In this document: positions 1-4,989 of the stretch, one piece after another
How positions within the stretch are numbered: position 1 is the stretch's first letter
Layout: each line of letters begins with the position of its first letter
Origin: Chitinilyticum litopenaei DSM 21440
Lineage (GTDB): Bacteria; Pseudomonadota; Gammaproteobacteria; Burkholderiales; Chitinibacteraceae
Direction: 5' to 3'
Length of the DNA stretch: 8,129 bases
Assembly (NCBI RefSeq): GCF_000428145.1
Contig: NZ_ATZJ01000068.1
Span: forward strand, 1 to 8,129
Translations under genes and position numbers: made by a program
Notes under the pieces: model-generated
The model's input: the letters and a program-made list of their open reading frames with translations, nothing else
Told to the model about the DNA's origin: nothing
Databases searched by the model: none

Positions 1-97
1 TTTGGCTGTTTTTGGCCTGACCCTGCGTTGCAAAGCCCTTGCATAGAACGACTATGCGGCGGGCTTCGCGCCTTGTTTCAGGCCAAAAACAGCACAA
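1..97. repeat. Long nested palindrome (possible REP/MITE-like element)
   Basis: The outer arms GCTGTTTTTGGCCTGA (5-20) and TCAGGCCAAAAACAGC (78-93) are perfect 16-base reverse complements. Pairing resumes outside them after a one-base bulge: TTTG (1-4) with CAAA (95-98). An inner hairpin pairs AAGCCC with GGGCTT and GCATAG with CTATGC around the loop AACGA. The arm may continue left of the window. It lacks terminator polarity, because the T tract precedes the structure and the A tract follows it on the + strand, and the reverse complement reads the same. A folded intergenic repeat or small non-autonomous element is the most economical reading, but the identity is not known. Confidence 0.7.
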
Positions 98-180
98 ACG
101 GGCAGCGCAAACAAAACGTCAACAGAACCTAGCTGAATCGCGACTGACGCCTGATTTTCTGCGGCCATCATGGGCATTCG

Positions 181-225
181 GTAACATTTCCGTAACCCGG
201 ATTGCCCGTGCCCAACGCTTACAAT
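181..225 (+). promoter_or_regulatory. Candidate activator-dependent promoter with direct repeat
   Basis: GTAAC (181-185) and GTAAC (192-196) are direct repeats with a six-base spacer, the 11-bp period typical of OmpR/PhoB-family response-regulator sites. A good -10 match, TACAAT (220-225), follows with no recognisable -35. If transcription starts near 232, the repeat is centred about 43 bp upstream, as expected for an activator replacing a -35. The binding protein is unknown. What it would transcribe is also unclear: the tiny ORF at 262 or a long leader for creD. Confidence 0.3.
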
Positions 226-261
226 GCGCCCACTTTTCCAGCCGCCCACTTGGATAGCCCC

Positions 262-372
262 ATGCGCCGCACCCGCAGTCTTGCCCATTCCCGCCGCCGC
301 TGGCTGCGCGTCGTTCGCCAGCACTGGCAAACTCCCACGGGCACTGCACCGGCCCAGCCCACCCCGCAGTAA
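262..372 (+). CDS. Possible 36-residue basic small protein (doubtful)
   Basis: An ATG at 262 opens a frame ending in TAA at 370-372. The predicted product has 36 residues: an N-terminal half rich in Arg, Trp and His (starting MRRTRSLAHSRRRWLRVV) and a Thr/Pro/Ala-rich tail. The start lies about 30 bases after the transcription start predicted from the TACAAT box at 220-225. Against it, there is no good Shine-Dalgarno (only TTGGAT nearby), and GC-rich DNA readily gives short Arg/Pro/Ala frames. I recognise no family and assign no function. It is listed because promoter position and ORF position agree. Confidence 0.15.
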   Translation: MRRTRSLAHSRRRWLRVVRQHWQTPTGTAPAQPTPQ

Positions 373-569
373 ACGCACACGGCGGCAGCGCGCAAGCCGG
401 CCAGCAGGCCGCGCCAGGCCATCGCCGCCTCCGCTTTGGCAGGCGCGCTTGTCCGCCGGGCAAGCGCACGCCCGCGCCTCTCCTGACTCTTTCCCCCGCA
501 TTGCCGGCGTACACGCCACATCCACGTGGCCTGGGCGACCCTGATGGCCGCCGCGCTGCCACAGCGCGC
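373..569. other. GC-rich leader region, no gene recognised
   Basis: Frames on both strands across this stretch have low-complexity Arg/Pro/Ala composition and no recognisable domain. I see no tRNA-like cloverleaf, no T-tailed hairpin and no clear promoter. It may be part of a long untranslated leader of creD or decayed sequence. Confidence 0.5.
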
Positions 570-635
570 CTCCACACAATCTCCACATTCGCTCCATGCT
601 CCCTCCACCTGCCGCTGTCACGCTGCTGTTGTCCG
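570..635. promoter_or_regulatory. 11-bp phased direct-repeat array upstream of creD
   Basis: CTCCA occurs at 570, 581, 592 and 603, exactly 11 bp apart; three of the four copies read CTCCAC. The register continues with GCTGT at 614 and 625, where CTGTCAC-N4-CTGTTGT loosely resembles a PHO box. The last unit lies about 30 bases before the creD start codon. Five-base repeats with six-base spacers are the usual binding pattern of OmpR/PhoB/CreB-type regulators, and creD is a member of the CreBC regulon in Escherichia coli, whose tag is TTCAC-N6-TTCAC. The repeat here differs in sequence but not in geometry. Binding by a CreB/PhoB-like regulator is inference. Confidence 0.45.
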
Positions 636-666
636 GGCTACGTCTGCGCCCGTTGTGGAGATCACT

Positions 667-2064
667 ATGAAACTGCTCTGGAAAATCCTGACCTGCCTCG
701 CGCTGATCGTGGGCCTGCTCACCGTCATGGGGCTGGTGCGCTCGCTGCTCAACGAGCGCCAGAATCGCGCCGCCGAAGTCCGGCAAGAAATCGCCCGCTT
801 CAGCGCCAGCGAACAATTCATCAGCGGCCCCTTTGTCGTCATTCCCTATGTCGAAACGGTCGCCACGCTGAAGGAACTCACCAATGAAAAAGGCGAGATC
901 ACCGGCACGCGCTGGGAAGAAGAAAGCCATGAGCGGCAGCTGATCCTGCCACCCGAGCGCTTCGTGGCCGATGGCAAGCTGGCCGTCGAATCGCTGCGGC
1001 GCGGCATTTTCGAAGCGCCGGTTTACAACGGCGCACTGCAGCTGAGCGGGCACTTCAAGCTGCCGGACAGCGCCAGCCTGCTGCGCGCCCCGGCCAGCGA
1101 GCGCGAGCGCATCAGCGTGCGGCTGGAGCAGGCCTATCTGGCCATCGGCATCAGCGACGTGCGCGGCATCCGCCAGTTGCAGGGCGTGGCCGGCGCGAAC
1201 GTGCAGTTTCTTCCCGGCAGCGGGCTGAAGCGGCTGGGCAGCGGTGTGCATGCGCTGCTGAACTGGGATGGCGCGGCCGGCGAGCTGCCCTTTGCGCTGA
1301 CGATGCAGCTGGCCGGCACCAGCGCGCTGCAACTGCAGCCCGTCGGCAAGGAAAGCGCGGTGACGCTGGCCGGCAACTGGCCACACCCGAGCTTCTCCGG
1401 CGAATACGCCCCCATGGAGCGCAAGGTGAGCGACGCGGGGTTCAGCGCGCGCTGGCAGACCAGCGATCTGGCCACCGGCGGAGCAGACCTGGATGCGGAA
1501 GGCCAGAAGGGACTGGGCCTGCGCCTGATCGACCCGGTGGACCGCTATGTGCTCAATGAACGCACGCAGAAATACGCCGAACTCTTCATCCTGCTGATCT
1601 TCGGCGCCGTCTTTCTGATGGAGGTGATGAAAAACCTGTCGGTGCACCCGGTGCAGTACGCACTGGTCGGGCTGTCGCTGGCGATGTTCTTCCTGCTGAC
1701 GCTGTCGCTGTCCGAGCACCTGCACTTTACCCTGGCCTACTGGATTGCCGCGCTGTCATCGGTGGCGCTGCTGGCCTACTACGTCAGCTTCGTGCTGGGC
1801 GGCTGGCAACGCGGCGTCGGCTTCGCAGCCGCGCTCGCCACCCTGTATGGTCTGCTGTTCGGCATCCTGCAGTCGGAAGACATGGCCTTGCTGATGGGCA
1901 GCCTGACCCTGTTCGGCCTGTTGGCGCTAGTGATGGTCCTGACCCGCAAGCTCGACTGGCAAGCTCTCGGCGGCAGCGCTCCGCCACCGCGTCGCCCGCG
2001 CCAGCCCGCCCCTGCGGCCGCGCAGCGTGAGTTGGCCAGCGCCGATAACGGCCTGAGCAGTTGA
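667..2064 (+). CDS. creD: Inner membrane protein CreD
   Basis: Predicted 465-residue inner-membrane protein of the CreD family, close to the usual family length. One N-terminal membrane span (about residues 7-27) is followed by a large, probably periplasmic domain (about 30-300). A C-terminal bundle of about five spans follows (305-322, 330-349, 353-376, 384-403, 406-426). The family hallmark lies at the bundle entry: NERTQKYAELFILLIFG, then HPVQYALVG and LSLSEHLHF. The tail after residue 432 is Pro/Ala/Arg-rich and unlikely to be conserved. The ATG at 667 is chosen over the upstream in-frame ATG at 526 because GGAG (657-660) is well spaced and the membrane helix begins there. In enterobacteria and Aeromonas, CreD/BlrD is induced by the CreBC/BlrAB two-component system and is linked to envelope integrity and beta-lactam response; its biochemical activity is unknown. 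No creB or creC lies beside it here. Confidence 0.93.
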   Translation: MKLLWKILTCLALIVGLLTVMGLVRSLLNERQNRAAEVRQEIARFSASEQFISGPFVVIPYVETVATLKELTNEKGEITGTRWEEESHERQLILPPERFVADGKLAVESLRRGIFEAPVYNGALQLSGHFKLPDSASLLRAPASERERISVRLEQAYLAIGISDVRGIRQLQGVAGANVQFLPGSGLKRLGSGVHALLNWDGAAGELPFALTMQLAGTSALQLQPVGKESAVTLAGNWPHPSFSGEYAPMERKVSDAGFSARWQTSDLATGGADLDAEGQKGLGLRLIDPVDRYVLNERTQKYAELFILLIFGAVFLMEVMKNLSVHPVQYALVGLSLAMFFLLTLSLSEHLHFTLAYWIAALSSVALLAYYVSFVLGGWQRGVGFAAALATLYGLLFGILQSEDMALLMGSLTLFGLLALVMVLTRKLDWQALGGSAPPPRRPRQPAPAAAQRELASADNGLSS

Positions 2065-2080
2065 CCGATTTTCAGATCAT

Positions 2081-2107
2081 CCCGACCGCGCCGCAAGGCG
2101 GGTCGGG
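2081..2107 (+). other. GNRA-loop hairpin after creD
   Basis: CCCGACC (2081-2087) plus CGCC (2089-2092) pair with GGCG GGTCGGG (2097-2107), with one bulged G at 2088 and a GCAA tetraloop. It begins 17 bases after the creD stop. There is no T tract, so it is not a classical intrinsic terminator. It may protect the creD mRNA 3' end or act as a weak terminator. Confidence 0.4.
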
Positions 2108-2164
2108 GCCCGCTGGCAGGCGCTTTGCCTTACCATAACGCCCCTTTCTCCCCGCCGCCCCGCC

Positions 2165-2422
2165 ATGGAATGCCGCCCCCACTGTGCCGCCTGCTGTACC
2201 GCGCCATCGATCAGCAGCCCGATTCCGGGAATGCCGAATGGCAAACCGGCCGGCGTGCCCTGCGTGCAGCTCGATGCCGACCTGCGCTGCAAGATCTTCG
2301 GCCAGCCCGAACGGCCGGCCTGCTGCAGCGGCCTGCAGGCGGCGGCGGACATGTGCGGCACGTCGCGCGCACAGGCCATGCTGTGGCTGGATGAACTGGA
2401 GCGGGCCACGCGCCCGGACTAG
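2165..2422 (+). CDS. YkgJ-family cysteine cluster protein
   Basis: An 85-residue protein with nine cysteines (3, 7, 10, 11, 33, 42, 53, 54, 64). The N-terminal CxxxCxxCC arrangement, followed by APSISSPIPGMPNGKPAGV and the later LDADLRCKIFGQPERP stretch, is typical of the short YkgJ/CxxCxxCC family. These proteins are presumed to bind zinc or an iron-sulfur cluster, but no reaction is established. The protein is soluble, with no signal peptide or membrane span. The ATG at 2165 is supported by the conserved N-terminus of this family, not by translation signals: the preceding sequence is C-rich with no Shine-Dalgarno. A weak -10-like TACCAT lies at 2131-2136, so it may have its own promoter with a short leader. 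It stands 100 bp after creD and converges on amtB; neither neighbour suggests a substrate. Confidence 0.85.
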   Translation: MECRPHCAACCTAPSISSPIPGMPNGKPAGVPCVQLDADLRCKIFGQPERPACCSGLQAAADMCGTSRAQAMLWLDELERATRPD

Positions 2423-2490
2423 CAAACCAGGGTATCTGCCTGCAGCCCATGAAGATATTTGGCTTCAGAGATATAGGCTATCATGTATAA

Positions 2491-2524
2491 AAGACAAAAC
2501 CCGCCAGCTGGCGGGTTTTGTCTT
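2491..2524. terminator. Bidirectional intrinsic terminator between ykgJ-type gene and amtB
   Basis: A perfect 34-base palindrome centred at 2507/2508. Its GC core CCCGCCAGCTGGCGGG (2501-2516) is flanked by AAAA on one side and TTTTGTCTT on the other. It reads as a GC hairpin followed by a T-rich tract on either strand. It starts 17 bases past the amtB stop (minus strand) and 68 bases past the ykgJ-type stop (plus strand), so it can end both converging transcripts. Confidence 0.9.
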
Positions 2525-2540
2525 GCTGGCGAAGCCGGGC

Positions 2541-3962
2541 TTACATATTGTAGGCCTTCTCGCCGTGGCTGGTGACGTCCAGACCTTCGCGCTCTTCGTC
2601 TTCCTTGACGCGCAGGCCGATGGTGGCCTTCAGGATGCCGAAGATCACGACCGACACCACGCCGGACCAGACGATGGTGATCAGCACGCTCAGGCCCTGG
2701 ATCTTCAGCTGGCTGGCGATGCTGAAGGTTTCAGCGCCCATGCCGCCCAGCGACGGCGCAGCGAACACGCCGGTCAGCAGCGCGCCGATGATGCCGCACA
2801 CGCCGTGCACGCCAAACACGTCCAGCGAGTCATCGACATTGAGCATGCGCTTGAGGCTGTGCACGCCCCACAGGCCGGCGATGCCGCCGATCAGGCCCAT
2901 GATCAGTGCGCCGCCGACGCCGACCAGACCGGCCGCCGGGGTGATGACCACGAGGCCGGCAATGGCGCCGGATGCCGCGCCCAGCAGCGAGGGCTTGCCC
3001 TTCAGCAGCCATTCGGCGAACAGCCAGGACAGCGTGGCGGCCGCGGTGGCGACCCAGGTGTTGACGAAGGCCAGCGCAGCGGTGCCGTTGGCTTCCAGCG
3101 CGGAGCCGGCGTTGAAGCCGAACCAGCCGAACCACAGCAGCGAGGCGCCGATCATGGTCATGGTCAGGCTGTGCGGGGTCATGGCTTCACGGCCGTAACC
3201 GACGCGCTTGCCGACAAAGTAGGCGCCCACCAGGCCGGCCACGGCGGCGTTGATGTGCACCACGGTGCCGCCGGCGAAGTCCAGCGCACCATCCTTGAAC
3301 AGATAGCCCTCGGTGAACCACACCATGTGGGCGATCGGCGTGTAGGAGAAGGTGAACCACAGCGCGACAAAGACCAGCACGGCAGTGAACTTCACGCGCT
3401 CGGCGAAGGCGCCGACGATCAGCGCGCAGGTGATGGCGGCGAATGCCCCCTGGAAGGCCACGAAGGTGAATTCGCTGATCTTCACGTCGGCGGTAAAGGT
3501 ATCCGCCAGCGATGCGGGGGTCACGCCGGCCAGCAGCGCCTTGGAGAGGCCACCGATGACGGCATTGCTGCTGGTGAAGGCCAGGCTGTAGCCATACAGC
3601 ACCCACAGCACCGAAATCAGCGCGAACACCGCCAGCACCTGGGCCAGCACCGACAGCATGTTCTTGCTGCGCACCAGGCCGCCGTAGAACATGGCCAGAC
3701 CCGGAATGCTCATCAGGATGACCAGCGCGGCGCAAACCATGATCCAGCCGTTGTCGGCCTTGCTCAAGACCGGAGCGGGGGCGGCGGCGGCGGCCGCTTC
3801 GCTGGCGGCCGGAGCCGCCACGGTGGCGGACGCGTCGGCGACCGCGGGGGCGGCGACGGCTTCACTGGCGACCGGCGCGCTGGCGACTTCCTCCGCCCAG
3901 ACCGGCGCCGCGCCGAACAAGGCCGCTGCGAGCGTGCAGGCGGCAAGCAGTTTCTTCATCAT
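2541..3962 (-). CDS. amtB: Ammonium transporter AmtB with signal peptide
   Basis: Predicted ammonium channel of the Amt/Rh family; trimers conduct ammonium across the inner membrane and are gated by PII. A signal peptide (MMKKLLAACTLAAALFGAAP, cut after VWA near residue 23) precedes an unusual Ala/Pro/Glu-rich stretch of about 43 residues, then eleven likely spans. Key features are the signature beginning at Asp228 (LDFAGGTVVHINAAVAG), the two pore histidines His236 and His386 (in VFGVHGVCGIIGALLTG), and the FGFNAGSAL segment. The start at 3962 is preferred because AGGAG (3971-3975) sits eight bases upstream; an in-frame ATG at 3968 is only two bases from it, and initiation at 3959 is also possible. 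The gene lies 26 bases after glnK and is surely co-transcribed with it, so it should be induced by nitrogen limitation. Confidence 0.96.
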   Translation of the reverse strand: MMKKLLAACTLAAALFGAAPVWAEEVASAPVASEAVAAPAVADASATVAAPAASEAAAAAAPAPVLSKADNGWIMVCAALVILMSIPGLAMFYGGLVRSKNMLSVLAQVLAVFALISVLWVLYGYSLAFTSSNAVIGGLSKALLAGVTPASLADTFTADVKISEFTFVAFQGAFAAITCALIVGAFAERVKFTAVLVFVALWFTFSYTPIAHMVWFTEGYLFKDGALDFAGGTVVHINAAVAGLVGAYFVGKRVGYGREAMTPHSLTMTMIGASLLWFGWFGFNAGSALEANGTAALAFVNTWVATAAATLSWLFAEWLLKGKPSLLGAASGAIAGLVVITPAAGLVGVGGALIMGLIGGIAGLWGVHSLKRMLNVDDSLDVFGVHGVCGIIGALLTGVFAAPSLGGMGAETFSIASQLKIQGLSVLITIVWSGVVSVVIFGILKATIGLRVKEDEEREGLDVTSHGEKAYNM

Positions 3963-3988
3963 GTTCATCTCTCCTGTGATTGCTTTGC

Positions 3989-4327
3989 TTACAGCGCCGC
4001 GTCGCCGGTCTCGCCGGTACGGATGCGCACGACATGCTGCAGATCGAAGACAAAAATCTTGCCGTCGCCGATCTTGCCGGTGTTGGCGGCCTTTTCGATG
4101 GCCTCGATGGCCTGCTCGAGCAACTCGTCGGCGACGGCGACTTCCACCTTCACCTTGGGCAGAAAATCGACCACGTACTCGGCGCCGCGATACAGCTCGG
4201 TGTGGCCTTTCTGGCGGCCGAAACCTTTCACTTCGGTCACGGTCAGACCGTTGACGCCAATGGCCGAGAGGCCTTCGCGGACTTCATCGAGCTTGAACGG
4301 CTTGATGATGGCAGAAACGAATTTCAT
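3989..4327 (-). CDS. glnK: PII nitrogen regulatory protein GlnK
   Basis: A 112-residue PII protein, the standard family length. It senses 2-oxoglutarate, ATP/ADP and, through uridylylation, glutamine, and it blocks the AmtB pore when nitrogen is sufficient. The T-loop GFGRQKGHTELYRGAEY carries the uridylylation tyrosine Tyr51 (Tyr46 is also present). The B-loop region GKIGDGKIFV (84-93) matches the PII C-terminal signature, and the N-terminus MKFVSAIIKPFKLDEVREGL is typical. A good Shine-Dalgarno (AGGAG, 4335-4339) sits seven bases before the ATG. Being directly upstream of amtB points to glnK rather than glnB, although the two paralogues are hard to separate by sequence alone. The upstream sigma-54, IHF and NtrC-like sites support nitrogen-limitation control. 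Confidence 0.95.
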   Translation of the reverse strand: MKFVSAIIKPFKLDEVREGLSAIGVNGLTVTEVKGFGRQKGHTELYRGAEYVVDFLPKVKVEVAVADELLEQAIEAIEKAANTGKIGDGKIFVFDLQHVVRIRTGETGDAAL

Positions 4328-4365
4328 GCTGATGCTCCTGGTTTGGAATCGGACGCCAGCCTTTT

Positions 4366-4381
4366 AGCAGGAAGCGTGCCA
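4366..4381 (-). promoter_or_regulatory. Sigma-54 (-24/-12) promoter of glnK-amtB
   Basis: Read on the minus strand, TGGCACG (4381-4375), cttc, then CTGCT (4370-4366) matches TGGCACG-N4-TTGCW at all but one base. The essential GG and GC pairs are separated by exactly ten bases. The predicted start is near 4355, giving a leader of about 28 bases before glnK that contains its Shine-Dalgarno. Confidence 0.85.
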
Positions 4382-4399
4382 GCATGAAAATACATTGCA

Positions 4400-4412
4400 A
4401 ATCAGTGCATTG
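4400..4412 (+). promoter_or_regulatory. IHF-like site in the glnK control region
   Basis: AATCAGTGCATTG fits the IHF consensus WATCARNNNNTTR at every defined position. It lies between the sigma-54 promoter and the NtrC-like sites, centred about 51 bases upstream of the predicted glnK start. That is where a DNA bend would bring the enhancer to the polymerase. The consensus is short, so position is the main support. Confidence 0.5.
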
Positions 4413-4432
4413 TCGTTAAATCTGCATGACAC

Positions 4433-4449
4433 GGCACCGCTTTGGCGCG
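4433..4449. promoter_or_regulatory. Second (weaker) NtrC-like site
   Basis: GCACC (4434-4438), N5, GGCGC (4444-4448) matches the GCACC-N5-GGTGC core with one mismatch. Its centre (4441) is about 86 bases upstream of the predicted glnK start and 42 bp, four helical turns, from the strong site. Paired sites on one helix face suit cooperative NtrC oligomerisation. Confidence 0.5.
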
Positions 4450-4474
4450 CCCTGTTCGTCGCGCCGGCGGGTGG

Positions 4475-4491
4475 CGCACCAGCATGGTGCG
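4475..4491. promoter_or_regulatory. Strong NtrC enhancer-type site
   Basis: CGCACCA-GCA-TGGTGCG is a perfect 17-bp dyad. It matches the enterobacterial NtrC consensus TGCACCA-N3-TGGTGCA at all but the outermost base of each arm. It is centred about 128 bases upstream of the predicted glnK start, a normal enhancer distance. Confidence 0.75.
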
Positions 4492-4514
4492 TCGGCGGTA
4501 AGCCGGCCGCACTC

Positions 4515-4523
4515 TGCTACACT
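4515..4523 (+). promoter_or_regulatory. Extended -10 promoter candidate for ubiK
   Basis: TG-C-TACACT forms an extended -10 element about 37 bases before the ubiK start codon; there is no good -35 at the expected distance. The strong NtrC-like dyad lies just upstream, centred about 47 bases before the expected start of transcription. Confidence 0.4.
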
Positions 4524-4560
4524 GGAAACCTGTTCACCCTCACACCGCAGGAGCAGCGCC

Positions 4561-4821
4561 ATGCTGAAGGAAAAACTGTTTGATGAAATCGCCGGCAAGA
4601 TTTCCGACGTGATCGCCGCCAGCCCGGCCAAGGATGTGGAGAAAAACGTGCGCGCCATGCTGGCCAGCGCGCTGACCAAGCTGGATCTGGTCACCCGCGA
4701 AGAATTCGACGTCCAGCAGGAAGTGCTGGCGCGCAGCCGCGAAAAGCTCAACGAGCTGGAAGCACGCATCGCCGCGCTGGAAAGCCGTCTGCATGCCGGC
4801 AATCCGCAAGACGCGCTGTAA
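4561..4821 (+). CDS. ubiK: Ubiquinone biosynthesis accessory factor UbiK
   Basis: An 86-residue protein of the UbiK (formerly YqiC/BMFP) family. In Escherichia coli, UbiK binds UbiJ and assists the soluble Ubi complex that modifies the ubiquinone ring during aerobic growth. The diagnostic central block KLDLVTREEFDVQQEVLARS (about residues 40-59) is present. It is followed by a heptad-like coiled coil, REKLNELEARIAALESRL (60-77), which forms the trimer in studied homologues. The N-terminal helix is amphipathic. The start is fixed by AGGAG (4549-4553), seven bases before the ATG; the in-frame ATG at 4426 would translate regulatory DNA. The gene diverges from glnK and ends at its own terminator, so it is probably monocistronic. 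No other ubi gene is in the window. Confidence 0.93.
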   Translation: MLKEKLFDEIAGKISDVIAASPAKDVEKNVRAMLASALTKLDLVTREEFDVQQEVLARSREKLNELEARIAALESRLHAGNPQDAL

Positions 4822-4838
4822 GCGTCTCCCTGTCGCGC

Positions 4839-4863
4839 AAAGCCCGGCTTGCCGGGCTTTTTT
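4839..4863 (+). terminator. Intrinsic terminator of ubiK
   Basis: AAAGCCCGGC (4839-4848), TT, GCCGGGCTTT (4851-4860) forms a perfect ten-base stem with a two-base spacer (an effective loop of about four bases), followed by more T residues. It begins 17 bases after the ubiK stop. Confidence 0.92.
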
Positions 4864-4878
4864 GTTGCAGAAAGCGCC

Positions 4879-4897
4879 GCTAAATTAGACATTTAGC
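4879..4897. promoter_or_regulatory. Dyad over the kinase promoter -35 (possible operator)
   Basis: GCTAAAT (4879-4885), TAGAC, ATTTAGC (4891-4897) is a perfect seven-base inverted repeat. It covers the proposed -35 element of the kinase gene. A dimeric regulator bound here would block or recruit polymerase. Which protein binds is unknown. Confidence 0.4.
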
Positions 4898-4913
4898 CGA
4901 AAAATGACATAAC
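4886..4913 (+). promoter_or_regulatory. Candidate sigma-70 promoter of the hybrid kinase gene
   Basis: TAGACA (4886-4891, five of six to consensus), a 16-base spacer and an extended -10, TG-A-CATAAC (4905-4913), predict a start near 4920. The local AT-rich composition contrasts with the surroundings, and the site lies just after the ubiK terminator. Confidence 0.45.
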
Positions 4914-4989
4914 ATTGCCACCGTCTTACTTGCCGCGAATGACTGTCGCTGCAGAACGTAATTTAGCCCCCGGGCTGAAAGGCCATGTG

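Noticed and set aside
52..177. Short minus-strand frame ending inside the left palindrome (about 41 residues)
   Set aside because: No ribosome binding site and no recognised family, and its 3' half coincides with the palindrome.
224..544. 106-codon plus-strand frame upstream of creD
   Set aside because: Pro/Ala/Arg-rich composition, no Shine-Dalgarno, and the ATG overlaps the proposed -10 box.
525..666. Classical cre tag (TTCAC-N6-TTCAC) before creD
   Set aside because: No TTCAC pair is present; only the CTCCA array of similar geometry.
52..1725. 557-codon open frame on the minus strand
   Set aside because: It lies antisense to creD with Gln/Ala/His/Arg-rich low-complexity composition, the usual mirror frame of GC-rich coding DNA; creD has a ribosome site and clear family motifs.
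2459..2491. Plus-strand promoter (TTGGCT...TATCAT / TATAAA) just before the shared terminator
   Set aside because: Spacers of 14 and 21 bases are wrong, and transcription would run straight into the terminator; the AT-rich stretch is more likely simple intergenic sequence.
2184..4367. 727-codon plus-strand frame
   Set aside because: It runs antisense through amtB and glnK and encodes His/Gln/Asp/Gly-rich low-complexity sequence; the minus-strand genes match known families throughout.
4392..4413. ACATTGCA/TGCATTGT dyad as an additional NtrC site
   Set aside because: The half-sites and six-base spacing do not fit GCACC-N5-GGTGC; the same bases fit an IHF site better.
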